A stretch of DNA of 64,000 nucleotides, taken from positions 3,100,001 through 3,164,000 of the forward strand of contig NZ_CP087196.1 in the NCBI RefSeq assembly GCF_024749285.1, read 5' to 3'. Positions 37,245-46,219 of this stretch are shown piece by piece. Position 1 is the stretch's first letter. Every line of letters starts with the position of its first letter. A program made the translations under genes and the position numbers. Under the pieces are notes generated by a model that saw only the letters and a list, made by a program, of their open reading frames with translations, was not told the origin of the DNA and did no database searches. Source of the stretch: Pseudomonas sp. B21-015. Its GTDB lineage: Bacteria; Pseudomonadota; Gammaproteobacteria; Pseudomonadales; Pseudomonadaceae.

Positions 37245-37946
37245 ATGCCCAACATTCTCCTGGTCGAAGACGACACCGCGCTTTCCGAACTGATTTCCAG
37301 CTACCTGGAACGCAATGGCTATTCGGTCAACGTGATCAGCCGTGGCGATCACGTGCGCGAACGGGCGCGGATCAATCCGCCGGACCTGGTGATCCTCGAT
37401 CTGATGCTGCCGGGGCTCGACGGCTTGCAAGTCTGCCGCTTGTTGCGGGCCGATTCGGCGACCTTGCCGATCCTGATGCTCACCGCCCGCGACGATAGCC
37501 ACGATCAGGTGCTAGGCCTGGAAATGGGCGCCGACGACTATGTCACCAAACCCTGCGAACCACGGGTGTTGCTGGCACGGGTGCGGACCTTGCTGCGCCG
37601 CAGCAGCCTCAGTGAACCGCTGACCGCCAACGACCGCATCCTCATGGGCAACCTGTGCATCGACTTGTCCGAGCGCACCGTGACCTGGCGCGAGCAACTG
37701 GTCGAGCTGTCCAGCGGCGAATACAACCTGCTGGTGGTGCTGGCCCGGCATGCCGGCGAAGTGCTGAGCCGCGACCAGATTCTGCAACGCTTGCGCGGTA
37801 TCGAATTCAACGGCACCGACCGCTCGGTGGACGTAGCCATCTCCAAGCTGCGACGCAAGTTCGACGACCACGCCGGCGAGGCGCGCAAGATCAAGACCGT
37901 GTGGGGCAAGGGCTATCTGTTCAGCCGCTCCGAGTGGGAATGCTGA
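37245..37946 (+). CDS. rstA: RstA-like OmpR-family response regulator
   Basis: A 233-residue response regulator. The receiver has acidic EDD at residues 8-10, the phosphoacceptor Asp52 in LVILDLMLPGLDG and Lys near 102 in DYVTKPCEP. The C-terminal winged helix ends SVDVAISKLRRKF and KTVWGKGYLFSRSEW, very like E. coli RstA. It is transcribed with the sensor gene four bases downstream and is divergent from the RND operon, which it may regulate (inference). Confidence 0.88.
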   Translation: MPNILLVEDDTALSELISSYLERNGYSVNVISRGDHVRERARINPPDLVILDLMLPGLDGLQVCRLLRADSATLPILMLTARDDSHDQVLGLEMGADDYVTKPCEPRVLLARVRTLLRRSSLSEPLTANDRILMGNLCIDLSERTVTWREQLVELSSGEYNLLVVLARHAGEVLSRDQILQRLRGIEFNGTDRSVDVAISKLRRKFDDHAGEARKIKTVWGKGYLFSRSEWEC

Positions 37947-37950
37947 ACCC

Positions 37951-39252
37951 ATGTTCAGAATCCTGTTTCGTCTCTATCTGGTGACCATCGTCTCGTTCAG
38001 CGCGGCGATCTACCTGGTGCCGGACCTGGTGATCCAGGTTTTCCATGAGCGTTTTGTCACCTACAACCTCGATTACTCCCGAGGTTTGCAAACGCTGATC
38101 GTCAAGCAGTTTCGCGCGGTGCCTGTCGAACAGTGGCCAGCGCTGACGGCGGAGATGGACAAGGAGTTCCAGCCGCTGCACATCGTGCTGGCCCGCAACG
38201 ACGACGCCGAATTCACTCCGGACGAACGTGAACGCTTGCAGCGCGGTGAGAATATTGTGCGCATCGGCGACTGGGGCTGGCGCACCCTGGCTGTGGCGCC
38301 ATTGAACGAGCGGATGGTGGTGGAAATGGTCGTACCGCCGGACCCGACGGACGTCAGTTGGTTGTACTGGAGCATCAACGTGCTGATCGGCGCGACCATG
38401 CTGGCCTGTCTGTTGCTGTGGCTGCGCCCGCACTGGCGCGACCTGGAGCGCCTCAAAGGCACCGCCGAACGCTTCGGCAAGGGCCACTTGAGTGAGCGCA
38501 CGCAGATTTCCCCGAGTTCCAACATCGGCAGCCTGGCCAACGTCTTCGACACCATGGCCGGCGATATCGAAAACCTGCTCAACCAGCAGCGCGATCTGCT
38601 CAATGCGGTGTCCCACGAACTGCGCACGCCGTTGACGCGGCTGGATTTCGGCCTGGCCCTGGCGCTGTCCGACGACTTGCCAGCCACCAGCCGCGAACGT
38701 CTGCAAGGTCTGGTCGCACACATTCGCGAACTGGATGAGTTGGTGCTGGAACTGCTGTCTTACAGCCGATTGCAAAACCCGGCGAGCTTGCCGGAGCAGG
38801 TCGAGGTGTCGCTGGATGAATTCATCGACAGCATTCTGGGCAGCGTCGATGAAGAGCTCGACTCACCGCAAATCGTCATCGATGTGCTGCTTCATGGCCA
38901 GCTCGAACGCTTCTCGCTGGACCCGCGATTGACCGCCCGGGCGATCCAGAACCTGCTGCGCAACGCCATGCGCTATTGCGAAAAACGGATTCAGATCGGT
39001 GTGCAGGTGTGCCCCAAGGGGTGTGAGATCTGGGTGGACGACGACGGCATCGGCATTCCGGAAGAAGAGCGCGAGCGGATTTTCGAGCCGTTCTATCGGC
39101 TGGATCGCAGTCGGGATCGAGCCACTGGCGGGTTTGGGCTGGGTTTGGCGATCAGCCGCCGGGCGCTGGAAGCGCAGGGTGGAACGCTCACCGCGCAAGC
39201 GTCGCCCCAGGGTGGGGCGCGGTTCCGACTTTGGTTGCCGACATCGGTTTAA
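37951..39252 (+). CDS. rstB: RstB-like sensor histidine kinase
   Basis: A 433-residue membrane kinase, the same length as E. coli RstB. Transmembrane segments lie at ~5-27 and ~148-166 with a periplasmic sensor between them. A HAMP region follows (WRDLERLKGTAERFGKGHLS), then the H-box NAVSHELRTPLTRLDF, N-box LLRNAMRYC, G1 VDDDGIGIP and G2 GGFGLGLAIS. All catalytic boxes are intact. The signal is unknown; E. coli RstB is linked to PhoQ/Mg2+ and acid conditions, which need not apply here. Confidence 0.88.
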   Translation: MFRILFRLYLVTIVSFSAAIYLVPDLVIQVFHERFVTYNLDYSRGLQTLIVKQFRAVPVEQWPALTAEMDKEFQPLHIVLARNDDAEFTPDERERLQRGENIVRIGDWGWRTLAVAPLNERMVVEMVVPPDPTDVSWLYWSINVLIGATMLACLLLWLRPHWRDLERLKGTAERFGKGHLSERTQISPSSNIGSLANVFDTMAGDIENLLNQQRDLLNAVSHELRTPLTRLDFGLALALSDDLPATSRERLQGLVAHIRELDELVLELLSYSRLQNPASLPEQVEVSLDEFIDSILGSVDEELDSPQIVIDVLLHGQLERFSLDPRLTARAIQNLLRNAMRYCEKRIQIGVQVCPKGCEIWVDDDGIGIPEEERERIFEPFYRLDRSRDRATGGFGLGLAISRRALEAQGGTLTAQASPQGGARFRLWLPTSV

Positions 39253-39330
39253 CGCCTGTCCTGGAGTCACTCCTTTGCGGGTTTTACTCGATCCAAATGT
39301 AGGAGCGGTATAAGTCGCCATGCAGGGGGG

Positions 39331-39359
39331 GCAACGGGGGCAAGCCCCCTCGCCACAAG
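39331..39359. repeat. Single REP-like palindrome, GGGGGCAAGCCCCC type
   Basis: GGGGGCAAGCCCCCTCGCCAC near 39336-39356, a solitary copy between rstB and pncA, differing in arm sequence from the other families. Confidence 0.7.
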
Positions 39360-39387
39360 GCATCACCAGCCACAGTTTTTTGAGTGT

Positions 39388-40017
39388 TCAGTCGAGTAAT
39401 TCGGTTGACTCAATCAACCCGACCCCCGCCACCTGCATCCGCTCAATCGCCGCCGCCAGCGAGCCTTCCAGATCAATCGCCCGACAAGCATCCAGCACCA
39501 CAAACGCATTGAACCCCGCCGCCCGCGCATCCAGCGCGGAGAACATCACGCAGAAATCCAGTGCCAGCCCGACCATGTAAACCGTGTCGATGCCGCGCTC
39601 TTTCAGATACCCGGCCAGGCCGGTGGTCGTGGTTCGATCCGCCTCCAGAAACGCCGAATAGCTGTCGATGTCCGGGTTGCAACCCTTGCGGATGATCAAT
39701 TGGGCGTGGGGCAGGTCCAGTTCCACATGGAATTCGGCGCCGGGCGTGGCTCGCACGCAATGCTCAGGCCAGAGTGTCTGCTCGCCGTAAGGCAACTGAA
39801 TCACATCGTAAGGCTTGCGCCCCGGATGGCTGGACGCGAACGAGGCATGGCCCGGTGGGTGCCAGTCCTGAGCAATGATGACCTGCTTGAATTGACGGCC
39901 GAGACGGTTGATCAGGGGCACAATCAGGTCACCTTCCGGCACCGGTAGTTGACCGCCGGGAATGAAGTCGTTCTGGACGTCGATGACCAGTAAGGCCGCG
40001 CGTGAAGAAATTGGCAT
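39388..40017 (-). CDS. pncA: Nicotinamidase
   Basis: A 209-residue isochorismatase-fold hydrolase that deamidates nicotinamide to nicotinate for NAD salvage. The catalytic Asp lies in LLVIDVQNDFIPGG, metal ligands in AQDWHPPGHASFASSHPG, Lys in IIRKGCNPDIDSYSAF and the nucleophilic Cys in VGLALDFCVMFSALDA. AAGGAGG precedes the ATG at 40017; the longer frame to 40071 is not needed. Confidence 0.94.
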   Translation of the reverse strand: MPISSRAALLVIDVQNDFIPGGQLPVPEGDLIVPLINRLGRQFKQVIIAQDWHPPGHASFASSHPGRKPYDVIQLPYGEQTLWPEHCVRATPGAEFHVELDLPHAQLIIRKGCNPDIDSYSAFLEADRTTTTGLAGYLKERGIDTVYMVGLALDFCVMFSALDARAAGFNAFVVLDACRAIDLEGSLAAAIERMQVAGVGLIESTELLD

Positions 40018-40111
40018 GGGTAGGTTCCTCCTTGGAAAGTCAGGCGCAAGCGTAGTGACAATTTCGCTCATGCGCTAAGCCGGCTTCGCAATAATTTCGG
40101 TGGTGCGGCCA

Positions 40112-40186
40112 ATCGCGAGCAGGCTCGCTCCCACAGGGGATGTGTGAACGCCGCAGATCCAATGTGGGAGCGAGCCTGCTCGCGAT
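40112..40186. repeat. REP pair, GAGCCTGCTCGC type
   Basis: Inverted copies at 40112-40136 and 40163-40186 in the divergent gap between pncA and the crotonase-family gene. The rest of this ~295-base gap shows no gene. Confidence 0.9.
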
Positions 40187-40312
40187 AGGGCCGGCACGGA
40201 CACCATGGAACTCAGACCAGTCCCGCATTTGGCCGAACCGCTGCCTTACTGCCTGCACGGATGCCTTGTTATAGTTCGGGCCTCATTCTCTGCCGGGTAA
40301 AGGATCACTGCC

Positions 40313-41125
40313 ATGTCTCAATACACCGCCTTCAGCGTCGAACTGGCCGATAACATCGCCCATGTGCAGATCAACCGTCCGGAAAAAATCAATTCGATGA
40401 ACGCCGCGTTCTGGAACGAGATCATCGAGATTTTCCAGTGGGTCGACGATACAGACGAAGTCCGGGTGGTGGTGCTCAGTGGCGCCGGCAAGCATTTTTC
40501 TTCCGGCATCGACCTGATGATGCTGGCCGGTGTGGCCAACGAACTGGGCAAGGACGTGGGCCGCAACGCGCGCCTGCTGCGTCGCAAGATCCTCGCGCTG
40601 CAAGCGTCCTTCAATGCCGTCGACAACTGTCGCAAACCGGTGCTGGCGGCGATCCAGGGGTATTGCCTGGGCGGCGCCATCGACCTGATTTCGGCGTGCG
40701 ACATGCGTTACGCGGCCCAGGACGCACAATTTTCCATCAAGGAAATCGATATCGGCATGGCGGCCGATGTGGGCACTTTGCAACGCTTGCCGCGGATCAT
40801 CGGTGACGGCATGCTGCGTGAACTGGCTTACACTGGTCGCACCTTTGGCGCCGATGAAGCGCGCAGCATCGGTCTGGTCAATCGCGTCTACAGCGACACC
40901 GCCAGCCTGCTTGAAGGCGTGATGGGCATTGCCCGTGAAATCGCCGGCAAGTCGCCGATTGCCATCACCGGCACCAAAGAGATGATCAGCTACATGCGCG
41001 ACCATCGCATCGACGACGGCCTTGAATATGTCGCCACCTGGAACGCCGCCATGCTGCAATCCTCCGATCTGCGCGTGGCCATGGCCGCCCATATGAGCAA
41101 ACGGAAACCCGAATTTCTGGATTGA
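40313..41125 (+). CDS. Crotonase-family enzyme, dienoyl-CoA isomerase-like
   Basis: A 270-residue crotonase superfamily enzyme. The oxyanion-hole segments are HFSSGIDLMML and GYCLGGAIDLISACDMRYA. The stretch KEIDIGMAADVGTLQRLPRI matches the active-site region of delta3,5-delta2,4-dienoyl-CoA isomerases (ECH1), where the Asp in AADVG is catalytic, rather than a simple hydratase. It would help oxidise unsaturated fatty acids with odd-positioned double bonds. AAGGA precedes the ATG, and nudC follows after 6 bases. Confidence 0.85.
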   Translation: MSQYTAFSVELADNIAHVQINRPEKINSMNAAFWNEIIEIFQWVDDTDEVRVVVLSGAGKHFSSGIDLMMLAGVANELGKDVGRNARLLRRKILALQASFNAVDNCRKPVLAAIQGYCLGGAIDLISACDMRYAAQDAQFSIKEIDIGMAADVGTLQRLPRIIGDGMLRELAYTGRTFGADEARSIGLVNRVYSDTASLLEGVMGIAREIAGKSPIAITGTKEMISYMRDHRIDDGLEYVATWNAAMLQSSDLRVAMAAHMSKRKPEFLD

Positions 41126-41131
41126 TTAACC

Positions 41132-41962
41132 ATGACTTTACGCTGGACCACCGCAGTACTGGACACCGATCAACCCGGCGGCTGGGCCGTGGCGCGCAGC
41201 CCCGAAGGTTTTTTGTTCGATGACAATGGCGCGCTGTTTCCACGGGAATGGCTCAAGCGTCAGGACTTGTCGGTTCTTGCCGAGCACGGCATCGGGCACC
41301 TCGATGGTGAACCGGTCTACCTGCTGGAGCTGCGCAGTCACAGCGAAGTGCCGGGCTGCAACTGGAAAGGCCTGCGGGCGTTCATGCTCGAGGGCGATCA
41401 CACCGTCTACAAGATGCTCGGCTATGCCGCGCAAATCGGTACCTGGGCCCGCGAGCATCGCTTTTGCGGCAACTGCGGGCTTGCGATGATCCAGGTGCCG
41501 CGTGAACGGGCGATGTACTGCGAGCCGTGCGATTTACGCCACTATCCACGGATTTCACCGAGCATGATTGTGCTGGTGACCCGTGGCGACGAGGTTCTGC
41601 TGGCCCGTTCGCCACGCTTTGTCACCGGGGTCTACAGCACGTTGGCGGGGTTTGCCGAGCCGGGTGAGTCGGCAGAAGACTGCCTGATTCGCGAGGTTCG
41701 CGAAGAGGTGCAGATCGAGGTCAAGAACGTCCAGTACATGGGCAGTCAGTGCTGGCCGTTCCCGCATTCGATGATGCTCGGTTTTCATGCCGAGTACGCC
41801 GGGGGCGAGATTGTCTGTCAGGAAGACGAGATCGAAGACGCCCAGTGGTTCAACGTACGCGAACTGCCGCCGTTGCCGGCATCACGCTCGATTGCCCGTT
41901 ACCTGATCGACGTTTACGTGGCGCGGCGCTTAGGTCACGCTGAACCAGTGCTGCCAGGCTAA
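41132..41962 (+). CDS. nudC: NAD(H) pyrophosphatase / NAD-RNA decapping enzyme NudC
   Basis: A 276-residue Nudix hydrolase. A zinc-binding four-Cys cluster (FCGNCGLAM and YCEPCD) precedes the Nudix box [20 protein letters not shown], and the NudC-specific SQPWPFP-type motif is present as [18 protein letters not shown]. It cleaves NADH to NMNH and AMP and removes NAD caps from RNA. It is co-transcribed with the upstream isomerase gene, and its last 33 bases overlap the convergent TauE/SafE gene. Confidence 0.94.
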   Translation: MTLRWTTAVLDTDQPGGWAVARSPEGFLFDDNGALFPREWLKRQDLSVLAEHGIGHLDGEPVYLLELRSHSEVPGCNWKGLRAFMLEGDHTVYKMLGYAAQIGTWAREHRFCGNCGLAMIQVPRERAMYCEPCDLRHYPRISPSMIVLVTRGDEVLLARSPRFVTGVYSTLAGFAEPGESAEDCLIREVREEVQIEVKNVQYMGSQCWPFPHSMMLGFHAEYAGGEIVCQEDEIEDAQWFNVRELPPLPASRSIARYLIDVYVARRLGHAEPVLPG

Positions 41963-42709
41963 GCGCACGGTCAGGCCGAGCACCACGGTGATGAACACCG
42001 GGCGAATGAATTTCGCACCGCCGCTGATGGCGGTGCGCGCGCCGAAGAAGGCGCCGACCATCACCGACAGGCCCATGCTCAGGCCGATGATCCAGTCCAC
42101 CTGGCCTGACAAGATGAACACCGACAGCGCCGCGATGTTGCTGACGAAGTTCATGCTGCGCGCCACGCCGCTGGCCTTGACCAGGTCGATGGGGTAGAGC
42201 AACAGGCTGCTGACGGTCCAGAACGCCCCCGTTCCCGGGCCGGCCACGCCGTCATAGAAGCCGAGGCTGAAGCCTTGGGTCGATTGCCACTTTTTCTTGA
42301 TGGGTGCGTCGCTGTCCAGCGGCGCTTTCGGCGTGCCGCCGAACAGCAGGTACAGGCCGCAGGCGAAAACGATCACCGGCAGCATCTTGTTCAGCCATTG
42401 CGCGGGCAAGTAATGAGCGACGATGGCACCGGTGAGTGCACCGATTAACGTGCCGACGATGGCGTGCATCCATTGCCGTGGATGGAACAGCTTGCGCCGG
42501 TAGAAGGTGAAACTGGCCGTGGCCGAGCCAAAGGTCGAACTGAGTTTGTTGGTGCCCAGCACCAGGTGCGGCGGCAGGCCGGCAGTCAGCAGCGCCGGGG
42601 TGGTCAACAGACCGCCACCGCCAGCGATGGCGTCGATGAAACCGGCAATGAAAGCGACGAGAGCCAGAACGGCCAGGGTAGTGAGGTCAACACTGAGTTC
42701 GAAGGGCAT
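41930..42709 (-). CDS. TauE/SafE-family sulfite/sulfoacetate exporter-like permease
   Basis: A 259-residue membrane protein with about eight hydrophobic segments. It carries the family signature [22 protein letters not shown] near the N-terminus and a repeat [20 protein letters not shown] in the second half. Members export or import small sulfur or organic anions; the substrate here is unknown. It overlaps the 3' end of nudC tail-to-tail by 33 bases. Confidence 0.9.
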   Translation of the reverse strand: MPFELSVDLTTLAVLALVAFIAGFIDAIAGGGGLLTTPALLTAGLPPHLVLGTNKLSSTFGSATASFTFYRRKLFHPRQWMHAIVGTLIGALTGAIVAHYLPAQWLNKMLPVIVFACGLYLLFGGTPKAPLDSDAPIKKKWQSTQGFSLGFYDGVAGPGTGAFWTVSSLLLYPIDLVKASGVARSMNFVSNIAALSVFILSGQVDWIIGLSMGLSVMVGAFFGARTAISGGAKFIRPVFITVVLGLTVRLAWQHWFSVT

Positions 42710-42803
42710 GGAATGGGCTTATTCGGCAGGTCGCAGAAGAGGGCTGCGGGGAAGGGGCGGTATCTTACCCATATCCAAACTCTGCGGCGACCGGTCTGCC
42801 ATC

Positions 42804-42878
42804 ATCGCGAGCAGGCTCGCTCCCACAGGGGATCTCTTACATAGCACAGATCAATGTGGGAGCGAGCCTGCTCGCGAT
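42804..42878. repeat. REP pair, GAGCCTGCTCGC type
   Basis: Inverted copies at 42804-42827 and 42855-42878 between the permease start and the end of the DszC-like gene. Confidence 0.9.
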
Positions 42879-42899
42879 GGCTTACTGGTAGGCGCTACA

Positions 42900-44138
42900 T
42901 CACTTTCGGTCGAGCCCATTACCGATCTGCCACACAAACGGCGGTTCAGTCCCGTTAATCGCCCAGTCCCCGACAATCCGCGCCTTGTAGATCAGCGGAT
43001 TGTGCGACGACACGGTTCGCGCATTGCGCCAATGCCGATCCAGCGATTTGCCTTCGCGCACATCCGAAGCCCCGAGTGCATTGAACAGCGCCGTGGTCGC
43101 CCGCTGGATCAATTCCGCGACTACCACCTGAGCCCTGGCCGATTCGATTTCCGCCGCCACATTCGCCGCCCGTTCCTGCGCTTCATCCCCCGAGAACCGC
43201 GCCAGATAAGCCCGCTGCGCCGGTTGCGCAGCTTTCAGGGCACTGGCTTCGGCGGCATATACCCACGCCGCCACTTCACCGACAACCTGCTGCACTTGTG
43301 AATCCTCGCTGACCCGCTGTGCATTGCCATGGCTGTAGATGCGCTTGCGCTCGCGCACCTGATAAGCCACATCACGTAACGCGGCGCGGCCAATCCCGGC
43401 CAGGGTCGCCAGCAGCACCAATTGATAAAACGCCGTCTGGTATTTGAAGCGGGTGGCGAAGTCGATGATGTTCTCGGCGTCCACCTCGGCCTCGATAAAC
43501 CGCGAGGTGCCGCTGCCAGTGGTGCGTTGGCCGAAGCCGTCCCAGTCATCGCTCTGCACAATCCCCGGCTGGCGTGTGCGGACGGCGGCAATCACATCGC
43601 CGCCGGTATCGCTGCGCTGGGCATAGACGTCGATCCAGTCGGAGAAAAGGCTGCCAGTGCTGTAGAACTTTTCACCGTTGAGCCGCCACTGATCGCCGTG
43701 GGGCGAGACTTTGGTGATCACATCGCCGATCGCCACGGTGCCGATCTCGGTCCAGGCATTGCCGACGATGTCACCGTCGACAAAGCGTTTGAACCACAGA
43801 TCCCGGCCCGGCCCCGGCGGTGAGTTCAAGCGGTCCTCGACAAAGGCGAAATGCCCGCGCAGGGCCTGGGGCACGTTGGAATCGGCTTCGGCCAGTTCGA
43901 TCAGCAGCTCGAACAATTGCGGCAGGGACGCACCGCCACCGCCGTATTCAACCGGCACCCGCACGGCGCCGAAGCCAGCCTCCTTGAGCCATTGAATCGG
44001 CTCGTAAGGCAGGCTGCGGGTCTGTTCGCGCTCAACGGCACCGGCGGCAATGTGCTGGAAGATCGGCCGGAATCGCGCGGCCAGCGCTTCGTAGTCAGTG
44101 CCAATGGACAGCGGGTTGATTATTTGGTGTTCGGTCAT
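42900..44138 (-). CDS. DszC/SfnB-like acyl-CoA dehydrogenase-family flavin monooxygenase
   Basis: A 412-residue member of the acyl-CoA dehydrogenase fold. The N-terminal helical part reads AAGAVEREQTRSLPYEPIQWLKEAGFG; the flavin region includes GNAWTEIGT and KFYSTGSLFSDWIDVY; the C-terminal part has FNALGASDVREGKSLDRHWRNAR with TVSSHNP after it. The classic acyl-CoA dehydrogenase Glu base motif is absent and the ending resembles DszC/SfnC-type FMNH2-dependent sulfur-acquisition oxygenases. AAGGAG precedes the ATG at 44138. It is divergent from sfnG, with a sigma-54-type promoter 40 bases upstream, so a role in organosulfur scavenging is likely. Confidence 0.8.
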   Translation of the reverse strand: MTEHQIINPLSIGTDYEALAARFRPIFQHIAAGAVEREQTRSLPYEPIQWLKEAGFGAVRVPVEYGGGGASLPQLFELLIELAEADSNVPQALRGHFAFVEDRLNSPPGPGRDLWFKRFVDGDIVGNAWTEIGTVAIGDVITKVSPHGDQWRLNGEKFYSTGSLFSDWIDVYAQRSDTGGDVIAAVRTRQPGIVQSDDWDGFGQRTTGSGTSRFIEAEVDAENIIDFATRFKYQTAFYQLVLLATLAGIGRAALRDVAYQVRERKRIYSHGNAQRVSEDSQVQQVVGEVAAWVYAAEASALKAAQPAQRAYLARFSGDEAQERAANVAAEIESARAQVVVAELIQRATTALFNALGASDVREGKSLDRHWRNARTVSSHNPLIYKARIVGDWAINGTEPPFVWQIGNGLDRK

Positions 44139-44178
44139 GGGACAGCTCCTTGGAACGGCAGTGAGTGTCATAGGGGAT

Positions 44179-44194
44179 TGCACGGTCCATGCCG
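44179..44194 (-). promoter_or_regulatory. Sigma-54-type promoter for the DszC-like gene
   Basis: On the minus strand CGGCATGGACCGTGCA matches the -24/-12 consensus TGGCACG-N4-TTGCA in GGCA and TGCA, with the invariant GG and GC exactly 10 bases apart. It ends 40 bases before the start codon. Confidence 0.55.
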
Positions 44195-44299
44195 ACATTC
44201 ATAGTCCTGTCATTGCGGGTTGGTATGTGGGTTATCCCCACTGCAACTGTTGCCGTACCAACAGTGCATCAGCAAATTGCTTCAGCTACAACCGAATTC

Positions 44300-44383
44300 C
44301 TGTGGGAGCGAGCCTGCTCGCGAAGGGGCCATCAGACTCAGCATGGATGTTGGCTGAGACAGCGCTTTCGCGAGCAGGCTCGC
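44300..44383. repeat. REP pair with one truncated arm
   Basis: CTGTGGGAGCGAGCCTGCTC... (44300-44323) is complete; its inverted partner TCGCGAGCAGGCTCGC (44368-44383) lacks the CTCCCACA edge. It sits inside the 334-base divergent region that also holds two sigma-54-type promoters. Confidence 0.85.
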
Positions 44384-44418
44384 ATTTCACTTGGCTTAAG
44401 GCGGTCGTGTCACAGCGC

Positions 44419-44434
44419 TGGCACGGTTGCTGCT
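44419..44434 (+). promoter_or_regulatory. Sigma-54-type promoter for sfnG
   Basis: TGGCACGGTTGCTGCT matches TGGCACG-N4-TTGCT at 11 of 12 consensus positions, with GG and GC correctly spaced, 39 bases before the sfnG ATG. SfnG in P. putida depends on the sigma-54 activator SfnR. Confidence 0.75.
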
Positions 44435-44472
44435 CTGGCTAAAGACTTCCCTGAAAACCCGAGGACATGTCA

Positions 44473-45567
44473 ATGAGTCAGCAAGCCGTCAAATTTGCCT
44501 ACTGGGTGCCGAACGTCAGCGGCGGGCTGGTGGTCAGCAAGATCGAGCAGCGCACCCACTGGGGCATCGACTACAACCGCAAACTGGCGCAACTGGCCGA
44601 AGAGGCCGGGTTCGAATATGCCCTGACCCAGATTCGTTTCACTGCCGGTTATGGCGCCGAGTTTCAACACGAATCCGTTGCCTTCAGCCATGCGCTGCTG
44701 GCCGCGACCAACAAACTGAAAGTCATCGCGGCGATCCTGCCGGGGCCATGGCAGCCGGCGCTGGCGGCCAAGCAACTGGCGACCATCGATCAACTCACCA
44801 ACGGCCGGGTGGCGGTGAACATTGTCAGCGGCTGGTTCAAGGGCGAGTTTCAAGCCATCGGTGAACACTGGCTGGAGCACGACGAACGTTATCGCCGCTC
44901 CGAAGAATTCATTCGCGCGCTCAAGGGTATCTGGACCCAGGACAATTTCACCTTTCGCGGTGACTTCTACCGCTTCGACAACTACAGCCTCAAACCCAAG
45001 CCGCTGGGCCAGCCGGAAGTCTTTCAGGGCGGCAGTTCCCGGGCGGCACGGGACATGGCGGCGCGGGTTTCGGACTGGTACTTCACCAACGGCAACACCC
45101 CCGAGGGCATCAAGGCCCAGGTCGACGACATTCGCACGAAAGCATCCGCGAATAATCACGCGGTGAAGGTCGGGGTGAATGCTTTCGTCATCGCTCGCGA
45201 CACCGAAGAAGAAGCACGGGCGGTGCTGGCGCAGATCATCGACCAGGCCGACCCGGAAGCGGTGAATGCCTTTGGCGATGCGGCGAAGCAGGCGGGAAGG
45301 GCGTCGCCCGAGGGCGAGGGCAACTGGGCCAAATCGACCTTTGAGGATCTGGTGCAGTACAACGATGGCTTCAAGACCAACCTGATCGGCACACCACAAC
45401 AGATTGCCGAGCGGATCGTCGCGTTGAAAGCGGTGGGCGTGGATTTGGTGCTGGCGGGGTTTCTACACTTTCAGGAAGAGGTTGAATACTTCGGGAAGCG
45501 GGTGTTGCCGTTGGTGCGGGAGCTGGAGGCCAAAGTGGCTATCAAGCATCAGACCGCGGTCGCCTAA
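44473..45567 (+). CDS. sfnG: FMNH2-dependent dimethylsulfone monooxygenase
   Basis: A 364-residue bacterial-luciferase-family (SsuD-like) monooxygenase that converts dimethylsulfone to methanesulfinate for sulfur assimilation. It starts VKFAYWVPNVSGGLVVSKIE and contains NGRVAVNIVSGWFKGEF and PEVFQGGSSRAARDMAARVSD, as in P. putida SfnG. GAGG lies 8 bases before the ATG at 44473; an ATG two codons earlier (44467) is too close to that site. The flavin reductase partner is not adjacent. Confidence 0.93.
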   Translation: MSQQAVKFAYWVPNVSGGLVVSKIEQRTHWGIDYNRKLAQLAEEAGFEYALTQIRFTAGYGAEFQHESVAFSHALLAATNKLKVIAAILPGPWQPALAAKQLATIDQLTNGRVAVNIVSGWFKGEFQAIGEHWLEHDERYRRSEEFIRALKGIWTQDNFTFRGDFYRFDNYSLKPKPLGQPEVFQGGSSRAARDMAARVSDWYFTNGNTPEGIKAQVDDIRTKASANNHAVKVGVNAFVIARDTEEEARAVLAQIIDQADPEAVNAFGDAAKQAGRASPEGEGNWAKSTFEDLVQYNDGFKTNLIGTPQQIAERIVALKAVGVDLVLAGFLHFQEEVEYFGKRVLPLVRELEAKVAIKHQTAVA

Positions 45568-45579
45568 ACACCATAAGAC

Positions 45580-45671
45580 CTGTGGGAGCCGGGCTTGCCC
45601 GCGATGACGGTTTCACATTCAACAAATAAGTCGTCTGTGACATCGCCATCGCGGGCAAGCCCGCTCCCACA
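45580..45671. repeat. REP pair, GGGCTTGCCCGC type
   Basis: CTGTGGGAGCCGGGCTTGCC... (45580-45605) with a one-base insertion, and the complete inverted copy at 45648-45671, between sfnG and the convergent DUF1348 gene. Confidence 0.9.
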
Positions 45672-45686
45672 TGGATCTCGGTGAGG

Positions 45687-46163
45687 TTACAGGCCCAGGT
45701 CGGACAAGCCCGGGTGATCATCCGGCCGACGACCCAGCGGCCAGTGGAACTTGCGGTCGCTTTCCTTGATCGGCATGTCGTTGATGCAGGCATAACGGTT
45801 GTACATCAAGCCGTTCTCGTCGAACTCCCAGTTCTCGTTGCCGTAGGAACGGAACCAGTTGCCCGAGTCGTCGTGCCATTCGTAGGCATAACGCACGGCG
45901 ATCCGGTTGTCGCCATGGGCCCAGAGTTCCTTGATCAGCCGGTAGTCCAGTTCCTTGGCCCATTTGCGGGTCAGGAAAGCTTTGGCTTCTTCGCGGTTGT
46001 GGGCGAATTCGGCGCGGTTACGCCACTGGGTGTCCAGGGTGTAGGCCAGGGACACCCGTTCCGGGTCGCGGGAGTTCCAGCCGTCTTCGGCCAGGCGAAC
46101 TTTCTCGATAGCGGATTCACGGGTAAACGGCGGCAATGGCGGACGAACTTCGGCAGTAGACAT
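45687..46163 (-). CDS. DUF1348 / NTF2-like protein
   Basis: A 158-residue protein of the nuclear-transport-factor-2-like DUF1348 family. It carries [40 protein letters not shown] and [20 protein letters not shown], all conserved in the family; these proteins are of unknown function and form a cone-shaped pocket. AGGGAGA precedes the ATG at 46163. A TetR regulator gene ends 57 bases upstream in the same orientation, so the two are probably one unit. Confidence 0.87.
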   Translation of the reverse strand: MSTAEVRPPLPPFTRESAIEKVRLAEDGWNSRDPERVSLAYTLDTQWRNRAEFAHNREEAKAFLTRKWAKELDYRLIKELWAHGDNRIAVRYAYEWHDDSGNWFRSYGNENWEFDENGLMYNRYACINDMPIKESDRKFHWPLGRRPDDHPGLSDLGL

Positions 46164-46219
46164 ATAAAGTCTCCCTATCAAATTAACGTTCAAACACGTT
46201 GTCGGGCTTATCAGAAGTG

